From positions 64,988,522 through 65,052,521 of the forward strand of contig CM070877.1 in the NCBI GenBank assembly GCA_036365515.1: a stretch of DNA of 64,000 bases, written 5' to 3'. Both the position numbers and the translations under genes were made by a program. Source of the stretch: Torymus aiolomorphi. Taxonomy: Eukaryota; Arthropoda; Insecta; Hymenoptera; Torymidae. Of the stretch, positions 46,773-61,835 are shown in pieces. Positions within the stretch are counted from its first letter, which is position 1. The number at the start of each line of letters is the position of its first letter. Under the pieces are notes generated by a model. That model did no database searches. It saw nothing but the letters and a program-made list of their open reading frames with translations, and was not told where the DNA came from.

Positions 46773-49700
46773 GTTATTCTGCCATAACTACCCCAGATGG
46801 CGTCCAGAGCTTACATAAAGATGTGCGAATAATAATAAATATTTCACAGGCTCTAATGTGTATATAATGACGTTGACTTTCTTGGAAGATCTACAGAAAG
46901 CGTTTGTTAACTGGATGTTAAAAAAATCAATAAAATAGAGTCAAAATGTCAGTTCCGTCCCTTGTCCTAAACGATATTTTGAATATGAAACCTTGTGCCA
47001 CGTGAAAATCAAGCGAAGAAGCCTACTTCCCACATACACATTATAAATTACAAGGTTTTTAATATATGTTTCCATTGTTAAAGAAATGGATTATAAATAA
47101 TTAAGAATTTAAAATTGATCAATCTTACATCCGCTCTGATATATATTGCGGTTTTTGTACATAATCGCCTTTTTTTTTATACAAACGTTATTGTTATAAC
47201 TTTAAAGTTTAGGTGCGTAGCTGTAAGTTAGTTTTAAGTATATACATATATATTTTTTATTTTTGTATTACGTATACCTGCGTATAGATAACTACGTTTA
47301 CCTCTGTAGGGTTTCACAAATGTGTAATTCTTTCTGGTTTTGAATAAAAAAATAAAAATATAATTTTTAAGGTAAAATTCAAGAAACTACTATTAAATCA
47401 CGATGGATACTTTTTGTCCAGCGATTTGCACGAAAATGTTGATAATAGCATTAATTGCTTTGAAAACAGCGCTACTTGTGGGGTTTATACACCCACTTCT
47501 TCACTCGGTCCAGGAAAGGAAGGGGAGAGAGAGAAATGAAGAGTCGAGGAGTCAACAGTATCGAGGAGATTTATTAGCCAAAGGAGGATACAGCGGATAC
47601 ACGTCCGCACGCTCGTGGACTCGAGCAACGACTGCGGCGCGCAGGCCGCTTCATGGAGAGCGCGAAATGGCTGCTTCCCCCACTCTCGCAGTTAGAGTGA
47701 GAGGGAAGATCGCAGTCCCTACATATTTGGCTCCATAACGCCATCTAGCGGTCGATTCCTCCAGCGCGTGCACACGGACGAATGATGGAAGCGGCAAAGC
47801 CGTTAAAAATTAGAAAATCCACGAACGCGAACTAGTTCTTTTTCTAATTTCACAGCGTACAAATATTTTAGTCAGTTCCGTGCCCTGTGTAATCCGGTTT
47901 AGATTATGTTTAATGGTAAGTGAAATGTATTTTTTTATAGTATTTGGTGGATATAAGAACTACCTACGCGGAGAATAGGTAACTTTGAGTATACGCGACG
48001 TGCGAGCTTTTTAAACTTAAAAATGTTAGTTCCGTCCCTGTCAGTTCCGTCCCATAAAAGATTAAAATTCATTATTAAAAATTAAAAACTTTTTTAATTG
48101 AACTGAAATCTTTGGTGTTCGGATTTTTTTCATTTCTTATAATCAAACTGATATTCCATACGGTTTCAAATCATAAATTATATATAAGATTGAGTAAATT
48201 CATATAAATAATGAATGATTTACATAATTGTGAAATCTTTAAGATTTCTATTTATCTGCTTTTATAAGATAAATTTTGAAAAATGGCTCCGACCATGAGA
48301 AAAGCAAATATTCTGAAGAAAAATCATCAAGTTAAACAAAGAAAATCATTAAAAGTAAAATTTCAAAATGCTGAGAAAGCCGTTGATGTATGGACTCGTA
48401 ATTCAGTGAATTTGCACTTTGTCCCATGAAAATCCATCATGCGGTCTCAGAGAAAAGTTACAACAAACTTTTTTTCTTGAAAATGCTGTAACTGAGGATA
48501 AAATGAGTTTAAGGGCCTCTGCCTAGGCTCATTTTATTCAAGATAAGTTATATTTACAATATATTTTCATTATTTTATTATAATAATATTTTTTATCATT
48601 TTTTTAGGTAATTTTGGCCACTAAGGCCTATAGGTGTAAGACCGCATTAACAAATTATTAAATACTATATTTTATTAAATTAATTTTAAATGTAAACAGA
48701 AAATATTATTTGTAATATTATTTAATATTGTAAATAAAAATGTAAATCAAAACACGGTATGAAAAATAATTTGCATAATTTACCATAAATTATCATTTTG
48801 ATTCCTTAGTGAAAATAATTTTCGTGCCTAATCGTGCATAAGTGTGCCAAACTGTGCCCAAGTAGGTAAGTTTCGGACATTTTACACAGATATATCATAT
48901 ATCTGGCACAGTTTGGAACAATGTGGCACACTTTTGCACAGTTTGGCATAAATTATTTTCAGCTGTTGAAAATAAATATAATTTGATTTTCGATACAGTT
49001 GTGCATAGTTTAGCACACTTGGCATACTTTAGAACATTTTGACATAGTTTGGCACAAAGAATTTTCAGTTACTAAAAATAAAATTAGGTTTATTATTAGG
49101 CACAGTAGTGCACAGTTGGACACACTGTGGGACAGTTTTGCACAGTTGTTGCACAGATTCACACAATTTGGCACAGTTAAGCACACAAAATATTGTTCAC
49201 TTATTAAAACAATATAAGTAAAAATATAAATAATTTATTATTAACAATAATTTTGAATATTTAAGTATAGGTAATCTCAATTAGAAATAAATGAACACAC
49301 GTGACTAAACGCAATTGATTTTCAAAAATTAGTAATTCTTGAGTCTAATGTCTATAAATGGTTGAATAAAAGATTTAATATTGTTAATAATAAATGATGA
49401 TTGTTAATTTAAAAATTCAACAATAATTTGTATTAAGGCGTGCTAACGTTGTGCCAAACTGTGCACAACTGTGCTCAACTGTGCCCAAGTATGTGAAGGT
49501 GTGTTAAACTGTGCCAAATAATCAAGCTAAATTTATTTTTAATGGCTAAAAGCTTTTTGTGCTAAACTGTGCTAAAGTGTGCTAAAATGTGCAAAAGTGT
49601 GCTAATCTGGGCTAAACCTGTGTAAAATGTCCGAAATCTACCTGCTTGAGCACACTTTTGCACAGTTTCGCATAGTTAGACATACTTTGGCACATATTTG

Positions 49701-50093
49701 CACATTTTCACACACTTCAGCACTCTATGGCACAAAAATTTTTTCCACCAGGGTTACTCTTAATATTATTACGGGATTTGATATTATTAATTAATTTGGT
49801 TATGTAAAATATTATTTTTCAAGCTCTTGTTTGAAATTGTTTTACCGAATTTTTTTATTGTATTACATATTTTAGAATTAATTTCGAGAATTTTTTACAA
49901 TAATGGTCAGTTCCGTCCCATACCAAGATCATAAAATCTTACGTAAACTATAGCCGGAATATTTTGTATTGGATTCGTTCTGGATACTTATTTTAAATGT
50001 TATAATGAGTAGATGAAACCTCAAAACGCCTATAAAAAGTTGGTTTTGAAAAAAAAAGTTAGACTTAATCTGGGGAAGTTATGGCAGAATCAC
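46773..50093. mobile_element. 3.3-kb TIR element, copy 2
   Basis: Counterpart of 29378-32702. The nested 950-bp element with TGTGCCA-like arrays is at 48804-49753. A two-base difference (CCGGTTTAGA against CCGTTGTTTAGA) lies near 47896. Confidence 0.65.
48804..49753. mobile_element. 950-bp element with TGTGCCA-like arrays, copy 2
   Basis: Counterpart of 31413-32362, same length. Confidence 0.7.
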
Positions 50094-50125
50094 TCAGATT
50101 TATATATATATAGAAATGTTATCAG

Positions 50126-52340
<2,215 letters not shown>

Positions 52341-52621
52341 GGGCTCGATAAACCCCGTTGGAGAAATATATTTATACTTGGGGGCTTCGCCTCCTGCTCG
52401 CTCTGCTCGCCAACCCCATTTTTAGAGATAAATATGAATAATAATGAATAAAGATAATCTTCTATTAAATATCATTAAACATTTATTTTTTCTTTCAAAT
52501 TTTCTGTAATTTTGAAAAAAAAATTATTTTTAACATTTATTAATTTTTAAAATAGTATATTTATTTTTAACAAAATAATGCATAACATATGTAGTTCATT
52601 ATGTCAGCACTAATTTTATTT

Positions 52622-54154
52622 GTTACTTATTGATTATATAAACTAATTTTTCAGCAAAATCCAGTAATATTTCAATTCTTGTCCGCCATTTTGAATTTTC
52701 AAAATCTGAGTTCAGATTCCTAATCAGCGAATCCGGAAACCCACAATATACAATTTTTAGCAAATTCTGGCAAAATCGAGTAAAATTTGAATTTTTGTTA
52801 GCAATCTTGGGTCCACCGGTCTGAATTTTCAAAATATATGTTCAGATTCGTAAACAGCGAAACCAAAAATCCGGTATATACAATTTTCAGCAAAATCCAA
52901 TATTTCAATATTTGGCCACCATTTTCGATCCGCCATTTTGAATTGTCTAAATATGTGTGCAAGTTCATCATAAGCGACTCCAGATACCCACTATATACAA
53001 TTTTTAGCAAAATCCGGTAAAATTTGAATTTTGCACCGACGTTTTGGGTCCGCCATTTTGAATTTTCAAAATCTGAGTTGTGATTTCTAATCAGTGAATC
53101 TAGAAATCTCCTATGAACAATTTTTAGAGAAACCCAGTAGTATTTCAATTTTTGGTCGCCAACTTTGATCCGCCATTTCAAATTTTCCAAATCTGAGTTC
53201 AGATTCGTAATCAGCGAATCGAGAAACCCCCTATATACAATTTTCAGCAAGATCCAGTAATATTTCAATATTTGGCCGCCATTATCGATCCGCCATTTTG
53301 ATTTCTCAAAATCTGAGTACAGATTCGTAATCAGCAAATCGAGAAACCCCTTACATACTATTTTAGCAAAATCTAATATTATTTAAATATTTTGCCGCCA
53401 TTTTGAATTTTTTAAATCTGAGTTCCGATTCGTAATCATCGAATCCAGAAATCCTAATATGCAAATGAAGAAATGCCCCATATGCAATTGGTAAATTCAG
53501 TAATATTTCAATATTTGGCCGCCATTTTTAATTGGCAAAATATGAGTTCAGATTCGTAATCAGCGAAACCAGATACCCCTATATACAAATATTCAGCAAA
53601 ATGCAGTAGTATTTCAATTCTTGTCCACCATTTTGAATTTTCAAAATCTGAGATCACATTCCTAATCAGCGAATCCGGAAACTCACAATATACAATTTTT
53701 AGCAAATTCCGGTAGAATTTCAATTTTTAACCACCATCTAGGGTCCTCTATTTTGAATTTTGAAAATCTGAGTTCAGATTCTTAATCAACGAATCCAGAA
53801 ATTACGTATATACAATTTTCAACAAAATCCAGTAATATTTGAATATTTGTCAGCCATCATCGATCGGCCATTTTGAATTATCAAAATCTGAGTTCAGATT
53901 CCTAATCAGCGAATCTGGAAACCCACTATATACAATTTTTAGCAAAATCAAGTAAAATTTGAACTTTTATTAGCGATCTTGGGTCCACGGGTGTGAATTT
54001 TCAAAATATATGTTCAGATTCGTAAGCAGCGAAACCTAAAATCCCGTATATACATTTTCAGCAAAATCCAATAATATTTCAATATTCGGCCTCCATTTTT
54101 TTTAATTGTCTAAATCTGAGTTCAGATTTGTAATAAGCGACTCCAGAAACCCAC
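52622..54154. repeat. ~120-bp satellite B, copy 2
   Basis: Counterpart of 35160-36692; one unit reads GAGTTGTGATTTC where copy 1 has GAGTTGAGATTTC. Two more units lie at 55164-55381 after the LTR. Confidence 0.92.
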
Positions 54155-55163
54155 TGTAATTGATTGAAGGAGGATTATATAAAAAGAAAAAAAAAACCTT
54201 GGCGTAAGGAAATTATATCTTTTTTTATTTACTATTATTTGTACAGTGTATTTTATTTAATGACCACTTTTACTGCCTGACAAATGAGACACTCTTAGTT
54301 CGAGTGCTGTCAGTCGACTGACTCGCTCGCGGGCTCATGCGCTCCTTCTTCATGCCGAAACGGCGCCCTCTCGAGGAGCATGCGCGCGCACACCGCTTTC
54401 GGCGGGAAAACTAGCCTTTGCGCATTTTTCCCACGGGCGGGAAATACAAAATATGACAGCGCGCATTACATTTACCGACGAGTTTCCACGTCGCACCGTG
54501 GTTTGCATAACAAAGAAAAAGGGAGAAAAAAAGGCCGGGAACATTCTCTCTTTACCTACCACACTTTTCATTGTCGTGCCGAGGCGACGTCGGTCTCGTC
54601 TCCTAGCCAGGCGGCCCCAGACAGTTCCCTAGAACCATCTGTGCACGCGGGACCCACAAAACAAAGCAAGCTTCGGTGCGGAGTCAAGCAGCCTCGAGGC
54701 AACTCAGTCGCCTCTAGCTGGGGGCTACACAGCCGCGTCCTTCCTGGAACACGCTGAGGAAACGAGGCCGCCGCGCATTTTTCCACCCTTATGGCCACCT
54801 CTATATCTTTCTGATAAGAGCCAGCGGCCCCAGACCTTTCTACCGCGTTCCCATGATACACCATGCTAATTTTAGATACTCGCACAATGCAACACACCCA
54901 CATACACACGCAAAATATACGTACACCATTGTGAATCATCGCTCACTTACTGTAGAAGCGCGGCATAGCGGCCGCGTCACAGAAACGCATAAATGACCCT
55001 TCTCCCTATTACATAAATAGTTAGGGATAGATTACATTATATCAATCATTATAACCGCCAACAAAAACAAATATTGAATTCAAGTCCGAACTTGCCAACA
55101 TACATAAACCCGCAAAAACACCACAAAGAGAAAAGGCCAATAACCCATCACCCGTTGTCAACA
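54155..55163. mobile_element. Solo LTR (third family), copy 2
   Basis: Counterpart of 36693-37701 with the same CCAC flanks. Confidence 0.85.
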
Positions 55164-55705
55164 CCACTATATACAATTTTTAGCAAAATCCGGTAAAATT
55201 TCAATTTTGGACCGCCGTTTTGGGTCCGCCATTTCGAATTTTCAAAATCTGAGTTCAGATTCCTAATCAGCGAATCTAGAAATCTTCTATGAATCCAGTA
55301 GTATTTCAATTTTTGGTCGCCATCTTCGATCCGTCGTTTCAAATTTTCCAAATCTGAGTTCAGATTCGTAATCAGCGAATCGATCACGCTCGCCGCACGT
55401 TCCTGGATCAAACGTCCGGCTCGGAACATGATATATCGTGGGCAAACTCCACGTCGGACGAGCCACATCCACTCGATGTTTTAAAAACAGACGAGGTATC
55501 CCAGAAAAACCTTGTGCGTAGTCGCGAATGGGCAGTAGAAGCAACCAGAGTCGACAACGAAGATGAAACAGCGTTCCACGATGAGATCAACAACTAGGAT
55601 GCGGAAGAGAGCGAATAAAACACGGCCAATAAAAGGCCGACAATGTTTGAGATGTCATTGGCTGACGGCACGACGCTGCATGTGCCAACCGACTGAGCCT
55701 TGTAC

Positions 55706-57015
55706 ATGGCCGCGGTCGATAAGAAACTTCGGCAAATCGAAGAATCAACAGGGATCGTGGTCGCCAACTCAACTCACCATCCGAATCCAAACAGCATCCG
55801 GCAGGAGAGCGCCAAAGGGATGCGGCGAGTGACTTTTACAGACCTCACGCCCGCCGGCCAAAATGTGGAGAATTTGCGAGAAGAAACGCAGATGAGGAAC
55901 TTGCTTTCTCGACAAGACATCGGCTGGCGGGGCTGCCTACTCCGATACAACGACCTACTCTGAGGCTACGACAGCCCCCGGTTGATGCAAGGCCGCCGCC
56001 ACCTACTACCCCGCTGTCGCACCGAACTGGTCTCGGTGGCGGCTGGGGAGGGGGTGGATCACAGAGCCAGCCAATAGAATCGACTGACTCTGAGACACGG
56101 CGCGACCTAAGAGAACAATGTATGCCGGGGTCGTTCGATGAGTTAAGCCGCACGACGGGCGGTAGAACCCGAGATGTCGGCCAAATAGTGCGCCGATGGG
56201 GATTTAAGTTCGCCGGCGATCCGGGCGAAAGCATTGACATCTTCCTCGAACGAGTAGAGGGAAATTGGGTACTCGCCAAACTGACGGAAGCGAAGATACT
56301 CAGTGCCCTTTCGGAGCTCTTCGTCGGCGTAGCAGGTATCTGGGTGCGATCCAACAGGATGAGCTGGATCACCTGGGAGGGATTCTGCCAAAGAATAAGG
56401 CGTTGGTGCGGCGTGACGGACCGCTTGCAACAACGGCTCGCGCACGAGGTCGCTTTGAGGATGCAAGGATCCGAAGAGTCCGTGCGTGATTACGTTACAT
56501 GCCTCGAAGTGCTGGTGAAGAAAATGGAGCGACTACCGTTTCTCGATTTTCAGCTGGAAACCCTACACCGGAACATGAAGTCGCGACTGCAGCTGCTTAT
56601 TCGGCCGAGTGATTTCGAGGACATCGAGTCGTTGCTCGACCTGGCAATGGAGGCGGGGCTTGCAGTGGATGCGGAGAAGTCATTCAAGCCTCCGCAGCCG
56701 GTAGAGTCGTGCGTGTATGCGCAATGGGCATACAAACACCGCAAACTCTTGCCATCCAAGGTGAAGGTCATGGCGGTAGAGACAAAGCTGCCGCCGATCC
56801 CGCCGCCACCAAAAATATCGACGATAGAAAAAACGATGGAGCGGTTCGTGAAAATGATTTTGGGAGGAATGCAACGGATGCAACCGATGCAACCCCCATC
56901 GGTCGGGACGGTTGCTCCACCGGCACCACTTTCGCCCCGGAACCGGACCAGAGAGAAACGAGAATCGCGGAGGAACAGTAGCTCCAAACGATCCAGCAAA
57001 CAAGCGACAAATTGA
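55706..57015 (+). pseudogene. gag: Gag of element 2, full length with one frameshift
   Basis: Same start as 38244. Near 55930 one G is missing from a run (GGCGGGGCTG against GGCGGGGGCTG in copy 1), so the first frame ends at 55963 and gag continues one frame over to TGA at 57013-57015. The core is as in copy 1. Beyond the duplication end it adds the segment matching element 1's gag C-terminal half: SLLDLAMEAGLAVDAEKSF and CVYAQWAYKHRK correspond to LLDLAREAELALAADKVY and TYMPEFAYVP. Then follows a basic, P/M/Q-rich tail. Like element 1, no zinc knuckle is present. Confidence 0.85.
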
Positions 57016-57214
57016 AATGGAAAGTCAAATTCCAGCCGCGATTCGAGCGACGAAGAACGTGCGAAGCAGCCGCATAGGAGGACAAGCAACTCACACGCAC
57101 CGGCGCCGGGGGCTTTTAGCTACTGTGCGCCCGGCATAATTCGCCGAAATTGCCCGAATTGTACGGGAAACGCACCGCAGACGAAGTAAGCGTGGTATCC
57201 ACTTCATCTGCCGA

Positions 57215-58062
57215 AGTCCCCGCAGCAAAACCCTAACGCCGCGGTCGAGCAGACAACGGGTGAGGCGGCAGCCGACCACCATCAGGAATCGAGGTGGTGG
57301 CTACAGGTCGCGATAGGAAGCTACAGACTCCACGCCCTCTACGATATGGAAGCTTCGCGCACCGTAATGAGAGCGGTAGGACTACAGCTCGCCTCTACGC
57401 TAGGCCGGCCATTGATGCCGAGCTACGGCAGCCGCACGAAAGTCGTCGGAGGACAAACGGCGACTATCGCCGGCTACGTCGAGCTGCCATTCATAGTAGC
57501 CGGCGTAAAGCCAGACATCCGGGTAGCGGTGCTTCCGGATGACGAAGTGGATTGTTATCAAGGTGCAAACTTTGTCAGAGCCTTTGACACAATCCACGAC
57601 CCCATCAACAACGAGTTGATCGTGAGCGCGGCGGACAAGCGTGTGGTCTTGGAAGTCGCGGGGGTTTCATGCATCGAGGCGCTCGAGGTATCGTCTATCG
57701 GCCTCGAGGACTTCTCGGAAGGACAGCGCCAAGAGATGGCAGAGCTGGTCGGTTGGATTCTCAAAGGAAAAGACCAAACTCTTGGTCGCACGACGTGGGC
57801 GAGCCACCACATTGAAGTGAGGAGTGCGCGCCCCGTGAAGCAGTGGTATTACCCGGTGTCCAGGAAGCTCGAGGAGGATATGCACCGTCGGGTAATCGAG
57901 ATGCTTGAAATCGGGGTGATCGAGTCCTCGACGAGCACGTGGTCGAGCCCCGTCGTTATGATACGGAAAAGCAACGACAAGTACCGTTTCTGCATCGATT
58001 TCCGTAAACTGAATGTGGTATCGAAGGTGGATGCATACCCGCTACCATATATGACGCGATAA
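57215..58062 (+). pseudogene. Protease and N-terminal reverse transcriptase of element 2
   Basis: The open frame begins without an ATG shortly after a stop-rich spacer. Around 57310 WWLQVAIGSYRLHALYDMEA aligns with element 1's protease, but the catalytic D-T-G is D-M-E, so it would be inactive. TATIAGYVELPFIVAGVKPD and DCYQGANFVRAF match the later strands. RT begins near 57860: VIEMLEIGVIESSTSTWSSP and RFCIDFRKLNVVSKVDAYPL are standard RT fingers motifs. The frame ends at TAA 58060-58062 where ~20 codons before the SSAYHQIPL motif are missing. Confidence 0.85.
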
Positions 58063-59010
58063 GCTCGGCGTACCATCAAATTCCGCTAACGGCGGAATCG
58101 AAGGAACTGACGGCATTCACAGTGCCCGGATTGTGTTTATATCACTTCACGAGGATGCCGTACGGTCTATCGCAGGCCGGGGCCACGTCTCAAAGGCTCG
58201 TGGATAAGGTTATCGACTTAGAGCTCGAGTCGTATGCTTTCTCTTACCTCGATGACATCATTATCGCGACGGAGACGTACGAGGAGCATTTAAAATGGCT
58301 CGAGCACGTACTAAAGCGCATTAAGGAGGTCGTGTTGACAATAAAATGTAAGAAGAGCATTTTCGGCAAGACAGAGGTCAAATACCTCGGGGTACTCGTC
58401 AACCGAGACGGATTTTGGCCGGATCCGGAAAAGATCGAGCCGGTGATCAACTTTCCGGTACCCAAGAACTTGAAGCAACTGCGCCGCTTCATGGGAATGG
58501 CATCCTGGTACCGAAAGTTCTTGAAAGACTTTGCCACAATAGCCGAGTCGCTCACGGCACAAACGAAGAAGGATCGGCGATATGAATGGAGCGACGCGCA
58601 GCAAGAGGCTTTTGAGAGGGTAGACGCCCTAGTGTCATCGGCCCCCGTTCTCGCCAGGCCCTCATTCGATGCTCAGTTCGTCGTGCAGACAAACGCGAGC
58701 GACACGGGCGTCGGCACGGTGCTACTGCAGGTGATCGAGGGACAAGAGCAAGTACTGGAGTTCCCCAGCCGAACGCTTACGCAAGCGGAGCGAAACTACA
58801 GTGTCACAGAGCGCGAATGTTTGATGGTGATGTAGGGGACCAAGAAATTTCGCCCGTACATAGAAGGGTATCACTTCTTGGTTGTCACGGATCACAGCAG
58901 ATTGTGACTCTCGAGTTGCAGGGACACTTTTTCCATGCGGAGCGTTGGAAAGACGCGTTGAACCACGCGCTCTCGCGCATGTACGAGAAGGACAACGACC
59001 TCGATGTGTG
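58055..59010 (+). pseudogene. Reverse transcriptase palm to RNase H of element 2
   Basis: In a new frame the sequence resumes at SSAYHQIPL, then MPYGLSQAGATSQRLVDKVI and the catalytic SYLDDIIIATETYEEHLKWL; KYLGVLVNRDG and LRRFMGMASWYRKFLKDFA follow. The RNase H start VVQTNASDTGVGTVLLQ has Asn where the first catalytic Asp of TDAS is expected; NYSVTERECLMVM keeps the Glu. A TAG at 58833-58835 ends the frame, readable text continues (FRPYIEGYHFLVVTDHSR) to another stop, and after a small deletion NHALSRMYEKDN ends RNase H near 59010. The protein-like text fades at 59158, where an insertion begins. Confidence 0.88.
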
Positions 59011-59158
59011 CGCGAGCACGTAGTCCGACGGTACCAAGGATGAGTGGTACCAGATCTGGCTAGATGAAGTGACTTATGACCCCATAACCCATCCTAGGTG
59101 GAAAGTGGTAGGGGGTTGACTATTTTACTTCCTCGCGGACGAGGTAGTAGAAGCGGCG

Positions 59159-60957
59159 CACAGTGGGCTGGGAGGTTCAAAAAATGATATTAATTTTTGC
59201 GTTACGCAAATTTGGGCCAAAAAATTTTTCAAAAAATTGCGTTGGATTGTTGAAGTAATAAGGAATCCAGATCCGGCGCACAAGAAAGGGCAAGGATGAG
59301 TTTGGGCCTGGTCCATGGCGCGGAAGCTGCAAAAACTGTCTTTTTCCGTATTTTCTCTTAATTTTTTTCGTTTAATAGGGCAAAATATTTTCTTTAAAAA
59401 TTATATTTTTTTTCGGGCATAAAGAATTCTAAAAAATTATGTTGCTTGTCCGTGTTGATAAGGTACACAGTTCTTTTTCATTCTTTTAAATAAAACACAA
59501 CATATATGCAAGATAATATTATCTAATTTAATCAAACAAGAAATAATATGATATTAATTTGTATAAACTATACAAATACATCGATACAAATATAAATAGA
59601 TGTATAAATATGTATACTACACTACAATCAATAATTCTAGAAGTAACAACTGAAATGCATAAATATATAAAGGAAAATAACAACAGAATTTTTGTTGGCT
59701 ATCAAAACTGTAAAGTGTTTGATACCAATAATCGCGGCCTTTTTGGATTTGGCAAAGGCATTTGATACAGTGAACCATAAAATCTTATTAGAGAAACTTG
59801 ATTGATATGAAATCAGAGGTAACGCTCTAAAGCTATTAACTAGCTATCTTTCAAATAGATTGCAAAAGGTTAAAATTAATGAATACATAAACCCTTATAA
59901 ATTAATTACAACTGGTGTTCCACAAGGAACTATCTTAGGTCCTTTACTATTTGTTCTATATGTAAGTGATCTACTGGAAGATATGCCAAAAGAGACCATA
60001 ATGTCATGTACTGATGACACTATTGTCATATCGAGTTCGTTGCCCAAAAAATCGGTCCATTACGAAAAAAGATTTTTGAGGTTAAAAATTTTTTAAAAAA
60101 ATTTTCGAATCTCGTTTTCTCAGAGAATACTTGATTTATCGACTTAAAATTTTAACCACTTATTAAACTCATAGTAAAATATAAAATTGTATAATAATTA
60201 TTGCTTTTTAATGATAAAATATAGAAAGAGTAAAAATAAAAAGTCACAAACCATTTAACATAGTCTTACCGTACAAAATAAAGTATGAAATTTTAAATAT
60301 TGGAATTACAAATTAATTAAAGGAATCAGTAAATTAAGTTTGAGGAAGCTACGTGGCAATGAATTGACAGCAGTTATTTTTTCTGTCTATGAAAAGAAAA
60401 TGGAGGGCATATTGATTAGTTTTAGTATATTTTATATATTTGATATACATGATGATACATTGTAATTATCACTTAGTTATTTAAATTGCTTAAAAAACGA
60501 TTTATTTATTTTAAACTATTCTTTGAGTTTTTCCTGTCTATGAAAGGAAAATGAAGGGCATGTTGATAAGTTTTAGTATATTTTATGTGTTTGATGTACG
60601 AAGTGTATACAAATTATATTGAATTGATTTAAAAGCATGAAAAAGAACTGGGTACCTTATCAACTCGGGCATGTAAAAATTTTTTAAAATTCTTTGTGCC
60701 CCAAATAAAATATAATTTTTAAAGAAAACTTTTTTCCCTATAAAATGAAAAACATTCAGAGAAAATACGAAAAAAGACTGTTATCCCAGCTTCCGCGCAA
60801 GGGACCAGTCCAAGATGCATCCTTGCTCTTTTTTGAGCACCAGATCTGGGTTTCGTATTACTTCATTCATCCAACGCAATTTTTTGAAAAATTTTTTAGC
60901 TCAAATTTGCTTAACGCAAGAATTAATATCATTTTTCGAACCTCCCAGCCCACTGTG
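59159..60957. mobile_element. 1.8-kb long-TIR insertion in pol of element 2
   Basis: Ends CACAGTGGGCTGGGAGGTTC and its inverse at 60938-60957. Inverted similarity continues ~330 bp inward on both sides (to ~59490 and from ~60626). Left flank AAGCGGCG and right flank AGGCGGTC agree at five of eight bases, a possible decayed 8-bp duplication. CAGTGG ends and 8 bp would fit hAT, but no transposase is present. It splits pol between the RNase H/integrase linker and the integrase zinc-binding domain. Inside are AT-rich sequence and a LINE RT fragment. Confidence 0.75.
59730..60036 (+). pseudogene. LINE reverse transcriptase fragment inside the insertion
   Basis: The frame reads AFLDLAKAFDTVNHKILLEK, a stop at the usual YGIRG site, then LLTSYLSNRLQKVKI, TTGVPQGTILGPLLFVLYVS and CTDDTIVIS. 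These are the consecutive palm motifs of Jockey/CR1-type non-LTR reverse transcriptases; the usual YADD appears as CTDD. Only about 100 residues remain, with no endonuclease and no 3' end. It probably was captured before or after the DNA transposon inserted; its ends show no target duplication. Confidence 0.85.
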
Positions 60958-61822
60958 AGGCGGTCGCTGCCGACGAGGCTTGGAAACTCATCGTGCCGCA
61001 GGAGCATCGTCGTGAAGTATTCCGCGAATCGCACGATGATCCGACCGCCGGGCACCAAGCTCGAGAAAAAACGTATAAGCGCGCGGCCAGGTTGTACTAC
61101 TGGCCGAAGTCGTATTACTCGATGAGGAAGTACGTGAAACAATGACAAGTGTACCAGCAGGTCTGATGGAGCAGCGAGTTATTGACGGGCCATGGCAAGT
61201 AGTAGCGGGGATATAACCGGCCAATTCGTGAAGAGTAAACTCGGGCATGAGTATATCCTACTGTTCCAGGACCTCTTTACTCGCTGAGTGGAGTGTGTGC
61301 CCATCCACAAAGCTAGCGCGAAGACTGTCTTGAAAGAATTCAATGAGAGAGTGATCCTGCGATTCGGTTCCCCGGAGATATTCTTATCCGATAACGGCAC
61401 ATAATTTAAGAATAAAGCCGTGGACGAATACCTGCCGTCATCGTTGTCCACAACTCAACTACTCCGCCGTATCAAGCGAATATCACCTTCAAGCGAACCC
61501 AGTGAAGAGGGTGAATGGGACATTGAAGACACGACCGGTTGTATTCGTCGAGAAATCACACGCTGAGTGGGATCGGAAATTGCCGGAGCTGATGTTCTCG
61601 TTGAACAACTCCGTGCACGCTTCGACCGGCGTGAGCCCGGCCGCCCTCAATTACGGTAGACAGCCGCTCCTCCCAGCGACAGCTGGCCGCGAGCAAGAGC
61701 GCGAGGCCACAGATGCGTGGGCTGAGTGCCTGCAGAAATTGGATAGCATGCGAAAGAGGGCCGCCGCGCAAACGGCCGATGAGCAACCGCAGCAGGCGGC
61801 TTATTACAACGCGCCGGCGTGA
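60958..61822 (+). pseudogene. Integrase zinc-binding and catalytic domains of element 2
   Basis: The frame resumes with ADEAWKLIVPQEHRREVFRE, SHDDPTAGHQAREKTYKRAA and YYWPKSYYSMRKYVKQ, the HHCC zinc-binding domain. Both cysteines of the following CxxC are lost (a stop and a Tyr). The catalytic core shows GDITGQFVKSKLGHEYILLF with the first Asp and FLSDNGT with the second Asp, with several stops between. After a deletion the last ORF (61502-61822) begins near KRVNGTLKTR, where the third acidic residue of NPVERVNRTLK is replaced by Lys, then LPELMFSLNNSVHASTGVSP. The enzyme cannot be active. Confidence 0.85.
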
Positions 61823-61835
61823 AGCATCATAGGGC

